From positions 1,364,001 to 1,428,000 of the forward strand of contig NZ_AP019827.1 in NCBI RefSeq assembly GCF_008327825.1: 64,000 nucleotides of DNA. The letters run 5' to 3'. Source of the DNA: Leptotrichia shahii. Lineage in GTDB: Bacteria; Fusobacteriota; Fusobacteriia; Fusobacteriales; Leptotrichiaceae. The notes below the pieces were generated by a model, which was given only the letters and a program-made list of their open reading frames with translations, did not search any database and was not told the DNA's origin. The first letter of the stretch is position 1, and every line of letters starts with the position of its first letter. This document shows positions 55,893 to 64,000 of this stretch, in pieces. The position numbers and the translations under genes are program-made.

Positions 55893-57074
55893 CTAGTCTT
55901 CCAAAACCTCTTTCGCAAAACTCCCCTCATTTTCAGTCCCCAACAAAATTTCCTCAACAGTTGCCGCAATATCAGCAAAAGTTTTTCTAGTTCCAATATT
56001 TACATTCTTTTTAACATTTTTACCGTAAATCAATATTGGAATGTACTCTCTTGTGTGATCAGTTCCTTTATAAGTAGGGTCATTTCCGTGATCGGCAGTG
56101 ATAATCAAGATTTCATCATCTTTCAAGTTTTTCTCAATTTCAGGCAGCCAGTTGTCAAATTCAATCAAAGCGTTTACATAACCTTCCACATTTCTTCTAT
56201 GCCCATAAACTGCATCAAAGTCAACCAAATTAGTGAAAATCAATCCTTTTGTATCTTCTTTCAATGCCACAATTGTTTTCTTAATTCCATCCAAATTATC
56301 CTGGTTAGCTTTTCTATTATCTGTAATTCCTTTTCCATTGAACAAGTCGCTTGTTTTTCCAATTCCAACTACATCAAGTCCAGCTTTTTCCAATCTTTCA
56401 AGCATTGTTTCTTTTGGCGGATCAATCGAAAAGTCGTGTCTGTTTGCAGTTCTTTTAAATTCTCCAACTTTTTTACCAACATAAGGTCTTGCAATTACCC
56501 TTGCCACAGGCGATTTTTCATTACAAATTTCAAGTGCAATTTCACATGCTTTGTAAAGTTCTTCTAATGGTATAATTTCTTCATTTGCAGCAATTTGAAA
56601 CACAGGGTCCGCTGAACCGTAAACTATCCAATTTCCAGTTTTAATTTGTTCTTCTCCATATTGGTCAATCGCTACAGTCCCTGAAATTGGCTTATTCAAC
56701 ATAGCTTTTCTTCCTGTTTTCTCTTCAAATTCCTTTATAACCTCATCTGAAAATCCATTTTGGTAATTTGGAAATGGTCTTTCTAGCGGCACACCAGCAA
56801 TTTCCCAATGCCCAGTCGTAGAATCTTTCCCATGCGATACCTCAATCGCTCTTCCATAGGCCCCTTCAGCACTTTCCACAGCTGGAGTCCCTTCAATCTC
56901 AGTAATATTTCCAAGTCCTAATTTACCCATATTAGGCAAACTCATTCCACCATGAGCTTTCGCCATATTCCCTAAAGTATTCGATCCACAGTCATCAAAC
57001 AAATTCGCATCAGGCAATTCTCCTGCTCCAACACTATCTAAAACTATTATTGTTATTCTTTCTATTTTTTTCAT
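55893..57074 (-). CDS. deoB: Phosphopentomutase DeoB
   Basis: Interconverts ribose-1-P/ribose-5-P and the deoxy forms, linking nucleoside breakdown to DeoC. 393 residues, normal. Alkaline-phosphatase-superfamily metal sites: IIVLDSVGAGELPDANLFDD at the start, SHGKDSTTGHWEI with the phospho-Thr, NLVDFDAVYGHRRN, and ITADHGNDPTYKGTDHTREY. AAAGGAAG precedes the ATG. deoC is a few genes upstream in the same direction but not directly linked. A fragment similar to residues around ERPFPNYQN lies just upstream. Confidence 0.97.
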   Translation of the reverse strand: MKKIERITIIVLDSVGAGELPDANLFDDCGSNTLGNMAKAHGGMSLPNMGKLGLGNITEIEGTPAVESAEGAYGRAIEVSHGKDSTTGHWEIAGVPLERPFPNYQNGFSDEVIKEFEEKTGRKAMLNKPISGTVAIDQYGEEQIKTGNWIVYGSADPVFQIAANEEIIPLEELYKACEIALEICNEKSPVARVIARPYVGKKVGEFKRTANRHDFSIDPPKETMLERLEKAGLDVVGIGKTSDLFNGKGITDNRKANQDNLDGIKKTIVALKEDTKGLIFTNLVDFDAVYGHRRNVEGYVNALIEFDNWLPEIEKNLKDDEILIITADHGNDPTYKGTDHTREYIPILIYGKNVKKNVNIGTRKTFADIAATVEEILLGTENEGSFAKEVLED

Positions 57075-57152
57075 TTTTTTATCTTCCTTTCTTTTTTAGT
57101 TAATTATATCTTTTATCTGTTTTAAAAGCAATTAATTTTAAAATTTTTCATT

Positions 57153-58049
57153 TTATTTTTCTAAATTAGTATATTTTTTATAATTTTTAGGCATAACATT
57201 ATTCTGAACATAATAGAAATTAAATTTTACACTATCAAAATTTGTATTTTCATAATTAATTATTACTTTTTTATCTGTTTCAAAAAAATCATCCATAATA
57301 TAAATTTCTTTTTTCTTTTCAGATATTGATATACTGTAATTATTGTATCTTTTCATAATATAATCTTTTCTAAAAAATTTTATCATAGTCATCACTAGTA
57401 ATAATATTATTATTACAAATAATTCAATCATTAATTCTAAATACCCCCAAGCAATTCCAACTGAAAAAATTACTATTATACAAAATACTGCAAAACACAT
57501 CATATAATGCTTTTCAAAAATTGAATATTTCACATATAATTTTTCTACATTTACTTTTTCACGAATTTCTTTTTTTGGATAACCTATTTTCTCCAACAAA
57601 TATTCCAAAATTTCGTCTTTATTTTTTATGTCACAAAAAATATAACTTTTCTCATGATTATTTTCTATTGAAACATCCATTATTAAATTACAGAAATACT
57701 TATAAATATTTATTGAGCTGTCAAAATTTAAAAGAATATCATACGATCCTAATATATTTTTTCTCACTGTCAAAGTTTTTATATCATTATATGCAATAGT
57801 TTTCTCAAAAAATAGACCTTTTATTTTCACTTTATAATCAGAAAAATCAAATTTCATCTTGCTTTTAATAATCATTACCAAAAGAAATCTGTATACTAAA
57901 TAACTTATTCCAATAACCAAAAAAATTATTCCAACCTTTTCTTTTTTATTAAATAAAATATCAATTCCTCCTAATAAATGACTTAAATATATTACTAGAA
58001 AAAATATATCCCACATATTAATTTCAAACTTTGAATATTTTATTTCCAT
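57153..58049 (-). CDS. Membrane protein of unknown function, possible PH-like domain
   Basis: 298 residues from the ATG 7 nt after GGAGAT. Two N-terminal TM helices (about 14-65), then a soluble segment of beta strands (KMKFDFSDYKVKIKGLFFEK, IAYNDIKTLTVRKN, YDILLNFDS) like a bacterial PH-type domain, then a second pair of TM helices (about 185-230) and a C-terminal beta segment. Not a family I can name. It lies between deoB and a stretch of decayed gene fragments. Confidence 0.55.
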   Translation of the reverse strand: MEIKYSKFEINMWDIFFLVIYLSHLLGGIDILFNKKEKVGIIFLVIGISYLVYRFLLVMIIKSKMKFDFSDYKVKIKGLFFEKTIAYNDIKTLTVRKNILGSYDILLNFDSSINIYKYFCNLIMDVSIENNHEKSYIFCDIKNKDEILEYLLEKIGYPKKEIREKVNVEKLYVKYSIFEKHYMMCFAVFCIIVIFSVGIAWGYLELMIELFVIIILLLVMTMIKFFRKDYIMKRYNNYSISISEKKKEIYIMDDFFETDKKVIINYENTNFDSVKFNFYYVQNNVMPKNYKKYTNLEK

Positions 58050-58070
58050 ATAATTTATCTCCAAATTTTA

Positions 58071-58235
58071 CTATTTCTTTCTATATTTTCTCCCTTTCTT
58101 CTCTCCAATCGGTTTCAAAATCCCACCTTTTACAAGTTTATTTAAAAATCTTCTTGCTGTTGAATCTGAAAATCAATTTTGGTAGTTTAAAAACGGTCTT
58201 TCAAATGGTACTCCAACAATTCTCTTGTTACTATG
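58071..58235 (-). pseudogene. Decayed fragment: deoB-like piece joined to a winged-helix tail
   Basis: One frame reads IVGVPFERPFLNYQN, TGA, FSDSTARRFLNKLVKGG and on to ILKPIGEKKGRKYRKK before a TAG. The first part matches the intact DeoB (GVPLERPFPNYQNGFSDE) almost residue for residue, the TGA standing where DeoB has a Gly codon GGA. The second part looks like the last winged-helix segment of Fic-type or similar regulators. No start codon or ribosome-binding site. A remnant of two genes or of a duplicated deoB region. Confidence 0.55.
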
Positions 58236-58247
58236 CTTCTAGTACAA

Positions 58248-59405
58248 TTAATTTAATTCTCTTAATAATTTTTTTACTTCTGTAGAAAATTCTTCCATAT
58301 TTTGAAATCTATTTTCTATATCACTTATTCCTTTTTCTAAAAAAGCTCTAATTTTTTTATTCTTTATATTGGAAAAATTTCTTTTTCCAGTTAATAAGAA
58401 TGTTATTAATTGACTTAAAGCATATGTTTCATGCCTTATTTCATAATTTTTAAATCCTACCACCTTTAACTGAGGATCATTTAATGAACCTTTTATATCT
58501 GTATTTGTTGAAGTTAAAAAGCTTTCTTCTGTTTTCACTAATCCAAAATCACTTACTTTTATCAAAACATTATTATCATATTTTTTAATTAATATATTAT
58601 ACGGGCTTATATCTCTATGCAAAATATCATTTTGTGATAAATATAAAAAACATCCTAAAATTTGGTGAATTATTTGCTTAATTTTTTCCATATTTGGTTT
58701 AGTTTTTTGAATATAATCAAATAATGTTATATCTAAATACTCCATAATATATTTATTTTCAGATGCTAAATATTTATATACTTTGACTATAAAAGGCGAA
58801 TTTAATCTTTTCATTGTACTAAATTCTCTTCTAAAGCGTTCTATCTCTTTTGAATCTTCACCTTTTAATTTTTTCACTGCAAACCATTCCTCATAATCCT
58901 CATCATAATATTTATACACTTTAGCATATGAACCTTCACCAACAGGCTGCAATTTTATACTTTTATTTTTTTTGATTATTGTTTCGTTAAAATAAAATAT
59001 TGGTTCTGTTTCTATTATATTAATTTTCGAAAAAGTCTCTGGAACAGATGTTCCACCAGATTTACAGATAAATACATTTATTTCTGCTATTTTATCTTTA
59101 TATTCTTTCTGTAGTTCTATTTTTTGACTATACAAATTAGAAATAAAAATATCTATTTCACTATCTAAACTTATAAACTCTCTTGAATCATCTGCATGAA
59201 AATACCTAGATTGTAATTGACTATTCATATATCTAAAAATATTATTCAACCAATTTTGAAAAGAACTACATACTAAACTTAAATTTTCATCTTCAAATTC
59301 ATATATTTCTTTGTATTTAATTGAAAATTTTCCAAGTTCTCTTAAATCTTCTACAACATTTTTCAAAAAACTTTTTTCACCTTTTGATAATTCCAATTTT
59401 TTCAC
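58248..59405 (-). CDS. Soluble Hanks-type serine/threonine protein kinase
   Basis: 385 residues. N-terminal helical region without known domain (about 1-145), then a protein kinase domain: Gly loop VGEGSYAKVYK (about 155-165), Lys of FAVKKLKG (about 178), catalytic loop HRDISPYN (about 263-270), DFG (about 286), with a poorly conserved APE segment. No TM helix or PASTA repeats, unlike PknB-type sensors, so it is a cytosolic kinase, possibly controlled by its N-terminal part. The GTG start has AGAGG only 3-4 nt before it; a TTG three codons later is possible. It follows an EEP nuclease gene by 12 nt. Confidence 0.85.
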   Translation of the reverse strand: MKKLELSKGEKSFLKNVVEDLRELGKFSIKYKEIYEFEDENLSLVCSSFQNWLNNIFRYMNSQLQSRYFHADDSREFISLDSEIDIFISNLYSQKIELQKEYKDKIAEINVFICKSGGTSVPETFSKINIIETEPIFYFNETIIKKNKSIKLQPVGEGSYAKVYKYYDEDYEEWFAVKKLKGEDSKEIERFRREFSTMKRLNSPFIVKVYKYLASENKYIMEYLDITLFDYIQKTKPNMEKIKQIIHQILGCFLYLSQNDILHRDISPYNILIKKYDNNVLIKVSDFGLVKTEESFLTSTNTDIKGSLNDPQLKVVGFKNYEIRHETYALSQLITFLLTGKRNFSNIKNKKIRAFLEKGISDIENRFQNMEEFSTEVKKLLRELN

Positions 59406-59417
59406 TTTCCTCTCTCA

Positions 59418-60140
59418 TTAAATCTCCAAAACCGCCATATACGGCAAATGATCCGACAGTTTTGTCCATTCCTGCGAATCATCATTTATAAAAAAACTTT
59501 GCTTAGTTCTGTAATTTTCACCTTTTTTTGCCATTATATAATCAATTCTCTGTGTTTCAAGATTTCTGTTTTCAAGATTTGATTTATTTTCCAAGTCCTT
59601 GCCTTCAAAATAAGTGTCATTCCAGTTTTTACAAATTTCCCAATAATGCTCTGTTGTTGGCAAAAGGTTAAAATCACCACATAGAAATTTTATATCTCCC
59701 TTAAAATAATCTATAACTGTCACCAAATCGTCAATTTGGGTACTTTTTACTGCAAGCTCATAATCTAGATGAGTATTTATAACCAAAATATGTTTTTTAT
59801 ATTTTGAACTGTTAATTTGTGCTGCCAAAACCTGTCTTTTTTCATTTCCAGCAGATGGTAGCTCGTGAACATATATATTTTTCACATCATATTTTGAAAC
59901 AAACGCAATTCCAAACTCCCCTTTGTCAAAATCTATTGCCTTTTGAAAATAATAATAATTATACCCAAGTTCAAGTGCAAAATCCTGGGTTACGTCACGA
60001 AAATTACTTCTTTTCGTATTTTTATCAACTTCCTGCAATGCAACAAAATCAGGCTTGTATTTTTTTATGCTTTTTGCCAATTTCTTGCCATCCGCAAGCC
60101 TTGCTCCATAAATATTATAAGTCATTATTCTAAATTCCAT
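59418..60140 (-). CDS. Endonuclease/exonuclease/phosphatase family protein
   Basis: 240 residues. EEP motifs: RIMTYNIYGARLADG (first strand), FVALQEVDKNTKRSN (metal Glu), INTHLDYE, FLCGDFNLLP (catalytic Asp-x-Asn), QRIDYIMAKKG, and the final KLSDHLPYMAVLEI with Asp-His. Substrate could be a phosphodiester or phosphoinositide-like sugar phosphate; sphingomyelinase-like use is not indicated as there is no signal peptide. Twelve nt upstream of the kinase gene, so they probably form a pair. Confidence 0.85.
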   Translation of the reverse strand: MEFRIMTYNIYGARLADGKKLAKSIKKYKPDFVALQEVDKNTKRSNFRDVTQDFALELGYNYYYFQKAIDFDKGEFGIAFVSKYDVKNIYVHELPSAGNEKRQVLAAQINSSKYKKHILVINTHLDYELAVKSTQIDDLVTVIDYFKGDIKFLCGDFNLLPTTEHYWEICKNWNDTYFEGKDLENKSNLENRNLETQRIDYIMAKKGENYRTKQSFFINDDSQEWTKLSDHLPYMAVLEI

Positions 60141-60195
60141 TTTTTATTTCCTATCCTTTTTATTTTATTTATATAAATAATTAATTTTTTCTTGA

Positions 60196-60945
60196 TTAAA
60201 ACCATTTCCATTCATCTTTAGTCAAATATTCATAACTTCGATTTTTATCTTTTCCATTTCCATTTGGAAGCACTGCAAATGTATTGTAATCAACATCTTC
60301 TAGAATTTTACCTTCAAAATAAATGTTTTTATCATCTTTTATAAATTTTTTATTCAAGAATTTTACTTTATCTTTATTAATCCCTTCTACTTTAAACCCT
60401 ATCCAAGTATATGTACCAAAACTACTTAAAAATATCCTATTTACATAATAAACATTATATTTGTCTTTTCCATAAAATGAATCAGTATTTACAGTATCTG
60501 ATAAAAATTCGAATGTTTCAGGATTTTCAATTTTATCAAGTTTCCAAAGTCCTATGCTGCTATTTCCTATATACACATTATTTTTATCTTTCGCAAAATA
60601 TTCATTTAAAACTTTAAAACTCATAATATCAGCATTTTCTATTCTTTTATCCCGATAATAAATTTTATTATCATTTTTCCAATAATTTTTACCTAATTTT
60701 TCAAAATTTTTAATTTTTACATCTTTTACTTTTTCACCCATGTAATAAACATTCTTATCATCTTTTAAAAGAGAAAATCCTATCAACTCAGCAGTTTTCG
60801 GATTTGCTCCCTCCAAAATTTTATTTCCATAATAAACATTTCCTTTGTATATTGAATAACTATCTCCTAAAATTTGAATAATATCTCCAAAACCCACATT
60901 TGCCAAAACTAGAAATAACAATACTTTTAAGATATTTTTCTTCAC
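60196..60945 (-). CDS. DKNYY repeat secreted protein, short form
   Basis: 249 residues from a GTG 5 nt after AAAGGAG; signal peptide KNILKVLLFLVLANVGFG. The mature part is five to six DKNYY units: LLKDDKNVYYMGEKV, FAKDKNNVYIGNSS, YGKDKYNVYYVN, FIKDDKNIYFEGK, each followed by a DxxTFxxL-type strand. The same repeat type as the long protein near the tRNA gene; the C-terminal end (NGKDKNRSYEYLTKDEWK) resembles that protein's end too (GDKNHKYEYCKT). Function unknown. Confidence 0.8.
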   Translation of the reverse strand: MKKNILKVLLFLVLANVGFGDIIQILGDSYSIYKGNVYYGNKILEGANPKTAELIGFSLLKDDKNVYYMGEKVKDVKIKNFEKLGKNYWKNDNKIYYRDKRIENADIMSFKVLNEYFAKDKNNVYIGNSSIGLWKLDKIENPETFEFLSDTVNTDSFYGKDKYNVYYVNRIFLSSFGTYTWIGFKVEGINKDKVKFLNKKFIKDDKNIYFEGKILEDVDYNTFAVLPNGNGKDKNRSYEYLTKDEWKWF

Positions 60946-61016
60946 ATATTCTCCTTTCGATTCAAACCCAAAATTTTATAAATTTCTTTTCAAACAAAAA
61001 TTACAATAAAAATATC

Positions 61017-61730
61017 TCACTTCCAAACATCATCTTTCATCTCCGTTTTCCTCATCCCTGAAACAAATCTATTTCCTTCCACAAAAAATCGCAACTTTTT
61101 CTCAGTCCAAACACCTTTATTCGGAACTCCAATTCTCGCAGAAGTACCTATTTTCTTAGGATTTTTAGCATTTTCAAAATCAAGATACAAATATTTCTCA
61201 TCTATTTTAGAAATGTCATATTTAATTCCAAAATTTTTATTTTCTAATTTTTCAGAAAAATTTTCAATTTCAAACATATTTTTCTCAATAATCTGAATTT
61301 TCATCTTATAAAATCTATCATCAATCCCAAATGCCTTTGTAAATTTTCCCGGACCATTACTCACTAAAATTCCACTTTTCCCACGATTTTCTTCCATTCT
61401 TTCGACATTCAAAATTGGCTCTATCGCTCTAATTAACACACTTTGCGGATTTCCTTTTTCACAAGTGACAATATTTAACATTTTATGAGAGTGTATCGAA
61501 TGAATATAAACAGTTCCAGCTTTTTCAAATAACGCTTCTACTTTTGGAGTCCGTTTTTTCCCATAACCGTGAGCCGCTCTGTCAAATTCACCCAAATACG
61601 CCTCTGTTTCAACAATGTATCCAGCAAATATTTCATTTTTATTCTTTGAAATCAAAATTTTTCCAAGTAAGTCCTTTGCTACCATAATAGTGTCTTTCTT
61701 ATAAAATTTCTCTATTTCTTCAAAAGTCAT
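61017..61730 (-). CDS. mpg: DNA-3-methyladenine glycosylase (AAG/MPG family)
   Basis: Removes alkylated purines. 237 residues (family about 190-220; the extra is a C-terminal stretch). The family features are: FYKKDTIMVAKDLLGKILI, GYIVETEAYLGEFDRAAHGY with the catalytic Glu in the VETEAY motif, RTPKVEALFEKAGTVYIH, LIRAIEPI, then NGPGKFTKAFGI and ARIGVPNKG. AAAGGAAG precedes the ATG. With the broken ogt it represents alkylation repair, though the two are far apart. Confidence 0.93.
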   Translation of the reverse strand: MTFEEIEKFYKKDTIMVAKDLLGKILISKNKNEIFAGYIVETEAYLGEFDRAAHGYGKKRTPKVEALFEKAGTVYIHSIHSHKMLNIVTCEKGNPQSVLIRAIEPILNVERMEENRGKSGILVSNGPGKFTKAFGIDDRFYKMKIQIIEKNMFEIENFSEKLENKNFGIKYDISKIDEKYLYLDFENAKNPKKIGTSARIGVPNKGVWTEKKLRFFVEGNRFVSGMRKTEMKDDVWK

Positions 61731-61896
61731 TTTTTCTCTTCCTTTTTTTATATTTCCATACTATTTCCCATTAGATAGGAATTCTATTTAATGAGAGATT
61801 AAAACTCCTTAGCAAAAAATAAATAAAATATTTTCCTATTTTTCAAATGATATTTAATATAAAATTTTTGTATGAAATTTTTGTATTTTCAAATTT

Positions 61897-62718
61897 TTAA
61901 TCAATATATTTTTTCAACTGACTTTTATGAATAAAACCTCGATATTCCTTTATTTTTGAGAGCTTATTACTTTCATCAGGATACTCAACATCAAAAATAT
62001 AATACCAGTCGCCAAATTTTGTAATATATTTCACAACAGTTCCATTATCCATTTTTGAAACAATTTTTGATTCTTTTGTCGGTTTTTCACGCAAATTCGC
62101 ATATCCATCCTTTGAACTCACTTCATATTTTTTTAAATCAAAAGGTTCATTCGGATCTGTAAATTCTTCTTCCAAATCCTTTGATTTTTTCGTTTTAACT
62201 TCAGTAATTTTCGATTTCGCACCATCAACTCTCTTTAATTCTGTAGCATAAGCGTAAACAGTCGTAAAATCACATTCTGTATACGGCAAAACCTTTTTTA
62301 TCTTAACTGTCGCTGGAACTTCAAATTTCCCTTTACTAATTTTTTGCATTTTTTTGTACTCTTCTGGAAAACTTTTCTTCAATGTTTCAGTTATAATTTT
62401 CTCATCCTTAGCTGCTTCCTTTTCATAATCCACATTCACATCTGGATTATTATAGTCAAAATCTCTAAGCCTCAAAACTAACGGTTTCCCATTCACAATA
62501 TCCTTATTTTCAGGATAAAACAGCATTTCGCCATATCCAGTACCCGAGCAAGGCACCTCTGGATCACTTTTATCCCAATCCATCTTAAAAATCCCTCTTA
62601 AATTCAAAATTACATCGTTATCAGTCAATAAAATTTCTTGAGCATTCGTATTTTTTCCAAAACTAATTACAGAAATTAATAGTAAAAATACAAAAAATAA
62701 ATAATTTTTAAATTTCAT
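61897..62718 (-). CDS. Secreted protein with C-terminal SH3 domain
   Basis: 273 residues from the ATG after AGAGGTGG; the GTG three codons earlier lies within that site. Signal peptide LFFVFLLLISVISFGKN. The central part (about 25-190) has two Cys (PCSGTG and TECDF) and no family I know. The last 75 residues, VSSKDGYANLREKPTKESKI to KMDNGTVVKYIT and WYYIFD...GFIHKSQL, are a standard SH3_3 (SH3b) module. Sits upstream of the glycosylase gene with a 166-nt AT-rich gap. Likely periplasmic wall contact, by analogy. Confidence 0.72.
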   Translation of the reverse strand: MKFKNYLFFVFLLLISVISFGKNTNAQEILLTDNDVILNLRGIFKMDWDKSDPEVPCSGTGYGEMLFYPENKDIVNGKPLVLRLRDFDYNNPDVNVDYEKEAAKDEKIITETLKKSFPEEYKKMQKISKGKFEVPATVKIKKVLPYTECDFTTVYAYATELKRVDGAKSKITEVKTKKSKDLEEEFTDPNEPFDLKKYEVSSKDGYANLREKPTKESKIVSKMDNGTVVKYITKFGDWYYIFDVEYPDESNKLSKIKEYRGFIHKSQLKKYID

Positions 62719-62757
62719 CTTTCCCACCTCTTTTTTTATTTAAGAAAATACAAAAAT

Positions 62758-63423
62758 TTAATATCCAGAACCTTCGTTCTCAGCCCCAGTCACAATCGCA
62801 ATTCCAGAACTTGTTCCTAATCTTTCAGCACCCAGTTCAATATATTTTTTCGCAGTTTCAAAGTCTCTCACTCCACCACTTGCCTTAACCTTAGCTTTAT
62901 CTCCAACTGCTTTTTTCATAAGTTCCACATCATCAAATGTAGCCCCTCCAGTTCCAAAACCTGTCGAAGTTTTCACAAAATCAGCATTCGCATTAACAGC
63001 CAATTCACACGCCTTCACTTTTTCCTCATCAGTCAAATAGCAAGTTTCAATAATCACTTTCAAGATATTTTTTCCAATCGCTTCTTTAATTCTTCTAATT
63101 TCGTTTTCCACCAAATCGTAGTCCTTATCTTTCAATGCTCCAACATTAATAACCATGTCAATTTCTGAAGAACCATCTTCAATCGCCTTTTTCGCCTCGA
63201 ATACCTTTACATCAGTCGCCATAGCCCCCAAAGGAAACCCAACTACTGCTGCAACCTTTACATCACTATCCTTAACTTGACTAAAAGCATACTCAACATT
63301 TGCCCCATTCACGCAAACTGAATAAAATCCATATTTTTTAGCCTCTTCACATAATTTTTTTACATCTTCTCTCGTAGCACTCGCCTTCAAAATTGTGTGA
63401 TCGATAAATTTGTTTATTTCCAT
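62758..63423 (-). CDS. deoC: Deoxyribose-phosphate aldolase DeoC
   Basis: Splits deoxyribose-5-P to glyceraldehyde-3-P and acetaldehyde. 221 residues from the ATG about 9 nt after AAAGGA; an ATG three codons upstream is adjacent to that site. MEINKFIDHTILKASATRED at the start, VCVNGANVEYA, VVGFPLGAMATDVKVFEAK, then VIIETCYLTDEEK, FVKTSTGFGTGGAT with the Schiff-base Lys, and VKASGGVRDFETA with the second Lys. With deoB in the same stretch it makes the deoxynucleoside breakdown branch, though not adjacent. Confidence 0.97.
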   Translation of the reverse strand: MEINKFIDHTILKASATREDVKKLCEEAKKYGFYSVCVNGANVEYAFSQVKDSDVKVAAVVGFPLGAMATDVKVFEAKKAIEDGSSEIDMVINVGALKDKDYDLVENEIRRIKEAIGKNILKVIIETCYLTDEEKVKACELAVNANADFVKTSTGFGTGGATFDDVELMKKAVGDKAKVKASGGVRDFETAKKYIELGAERLGTSSGIAIVTGAENEGSGY

Positions 63424-63510
63424 TATTATCATTTCCTTTCTTTAATTTGTTATTTGTTGTTTTTATTCCATTACTACTATAAGTATACCGACTTTTTAAC
63501 CTTTTAGCAA

Positions 63511-64000
63511 CTACCTTTTAGCAATTGCCGTAAAAGTAAATTTATCAGGATGATAAGTTATTGTTTCGTATTGAAAAAGATTTCCGTTGGATAAATAGGC
63601 GTAAGTTTCAATAACTACAACTCTGTCAATATTTTCCAGATTTATATACCGTCTTTCTTCATCTGTTGCACTTCTGAACTTTATTTCCCGCCTTGAATAC
63701 GATATTTTTAAATTCAGTTCATTTTCTAGATATTCATAAATAGATTTGCTGGCTATTTCATCATTGAGATAGGTTACTATTTTTCTATCAAAATAAGAAG
63801 TGGCATACTGCACAACTTCGCCATCTAAGGAATAAGTACGTACAACTTTGTAAAAATCAGCAGTTTTAGAAACATTAAATTTTTCCATCAGTTCCTCGAC
63901 ACCTTGTACTATATATAGACTAACTAAATTTGCCTTGACATCTATATTTTTTATCTTATTCAATTCCTGAAACGTCTGTATCGAAGTAAGCGAAATATTT
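63511..64000 (-). CDS. GntR/HutC-family regulator, partial (N-terminus outside window)
   Basis: The frame is open to the window edge, about 162 residues, all UTRA effector domain: ISLTSIQTFQELNKIKNI, FYKVVRTYSLDGEVVQYATS, LKISYSRREIKFRSAT, VVVIETYAYLSNG and the closing YHPDKFTFTAIAKR. It is close to the MalR-like regulator between malH and malB through this whole stretch, including the identical final block. The winged helix lies beyond the window. It is upstream of deoC; regulation of deoC, or of another sugar operon to the right, is possible. Confidence 0.85.
   Translation of the reverse strand, partial: NISLTSIQTFQELNKIKNIDVKANLVSLYIVQGVEELMEKFNVSKTADFYKVVRTYSLDGEVVQYATSYFDRKIVTYLNDEIASKSIYEYLENELNLKISYSRREIKFRSATDEERRYINLENIDRVVVIETYAYLSNGNLFQYETITYHPDKFTFTAIAKR

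Noticed and set aside
56055-56567. 170-codon plus-strand ORF opposite deoB
   Set aside because: Lies fully within the conserved deoB coding region, Cys/Phe/Ser-rich composition typical of an antisense frame.

Overview
The window is a very AT-rich bacterial chromosome segment. Gene content and style (FtsH with a long charged tail, GH4 6-phospho-alpha-glucosidase with a IICB alpha-glucoside PTS, fused long PurL, DKNYY-repeat secreted proteins, a fusobacterial-type autotransporter head) point to a fusobacterium, most likely Leptotrichia or a close relative. This is inferred from protein resemblance only; no rRNA is present. Most genes lie on the minus strand.

Layout. 1-3.2 kb: start of a large autotransporter-like protein, an inverted-repeat element and three small secreted proteins (two LprI-like). 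3.2-9.5 kb: ftsH, tilS, mltG and an unknown secreted protein. 9.8-12 kb: purD and sfsA. 12.1-15.5 kb: three tandem TPR paralogues, the middle one broken by frameshifts. 15.6-18.5 kb: two secreted proteins (DUF4424-like, DKNYY). Then tRNA-Lys(CTT) and purH. 20.7-27.7 kb is accessory in character: an orphan PD-(D/E)XK protein, SH3-like secreted proteins, rarA, an AAA/DUF1703 protein, a frameshifted ogt and a relBE-type toxin-antitoxin pair.

28.4-37.5 kb is an alpha-glucoside/maltose block: GH13 glucosidase, malH (GH4), a divergent GntR regulator, malB (PTS IICB) and malQ, with related palindromic sites at the promoters. The PTS imports and phosphorylates alpha-glucosides, MalH splits the phosphorylated product, and GH13/MalQ handle unphosphorylated maltodextrins. 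A candidate type I toxin-antitoxin locus (21-residue hydrophobic peptide plus divergent antisense promoter) lies between malH and the GH13 gene. 37.6-38.0 kb holds a six-repeat CRISPR array with no cas genes.

38.4-49.2 kb is the purine cluster, transcribed leftward: purL, a lipoprotein, purE, purC, purF, a DUF3298-like secreted protein, purM, purN and a 37-residue membrane peptide. In front of purL there is a good promoter, a 42-codon leader ORF and a terminator hairpin overlapping its stop codon, which together look like an attenuator. With purD and purH elsewhere in the window, most of the IMP pathway is present.

49.4-64 kb: hpf, putP, GNAT and NUDIX enzymes, a second AAA/DUF1703 protein, a membrane gene with an in-frame amber codon, deoB with a decayed deoB-like fragment nearby, a soluble Hanks-type kinase, an EEP nuclease, a second DKNYY protein, a 3-methyladenine glycosylase, an SH3 protein, deoC and the C-terminal part of a second MalR-like regulator. 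Three separate genes (TPR middle copy, ogt, EEP nuclease) carry single-base shifts in or beside homopolymer runs; whether these are real or sequencing errors cannot be told from the sequence alone.
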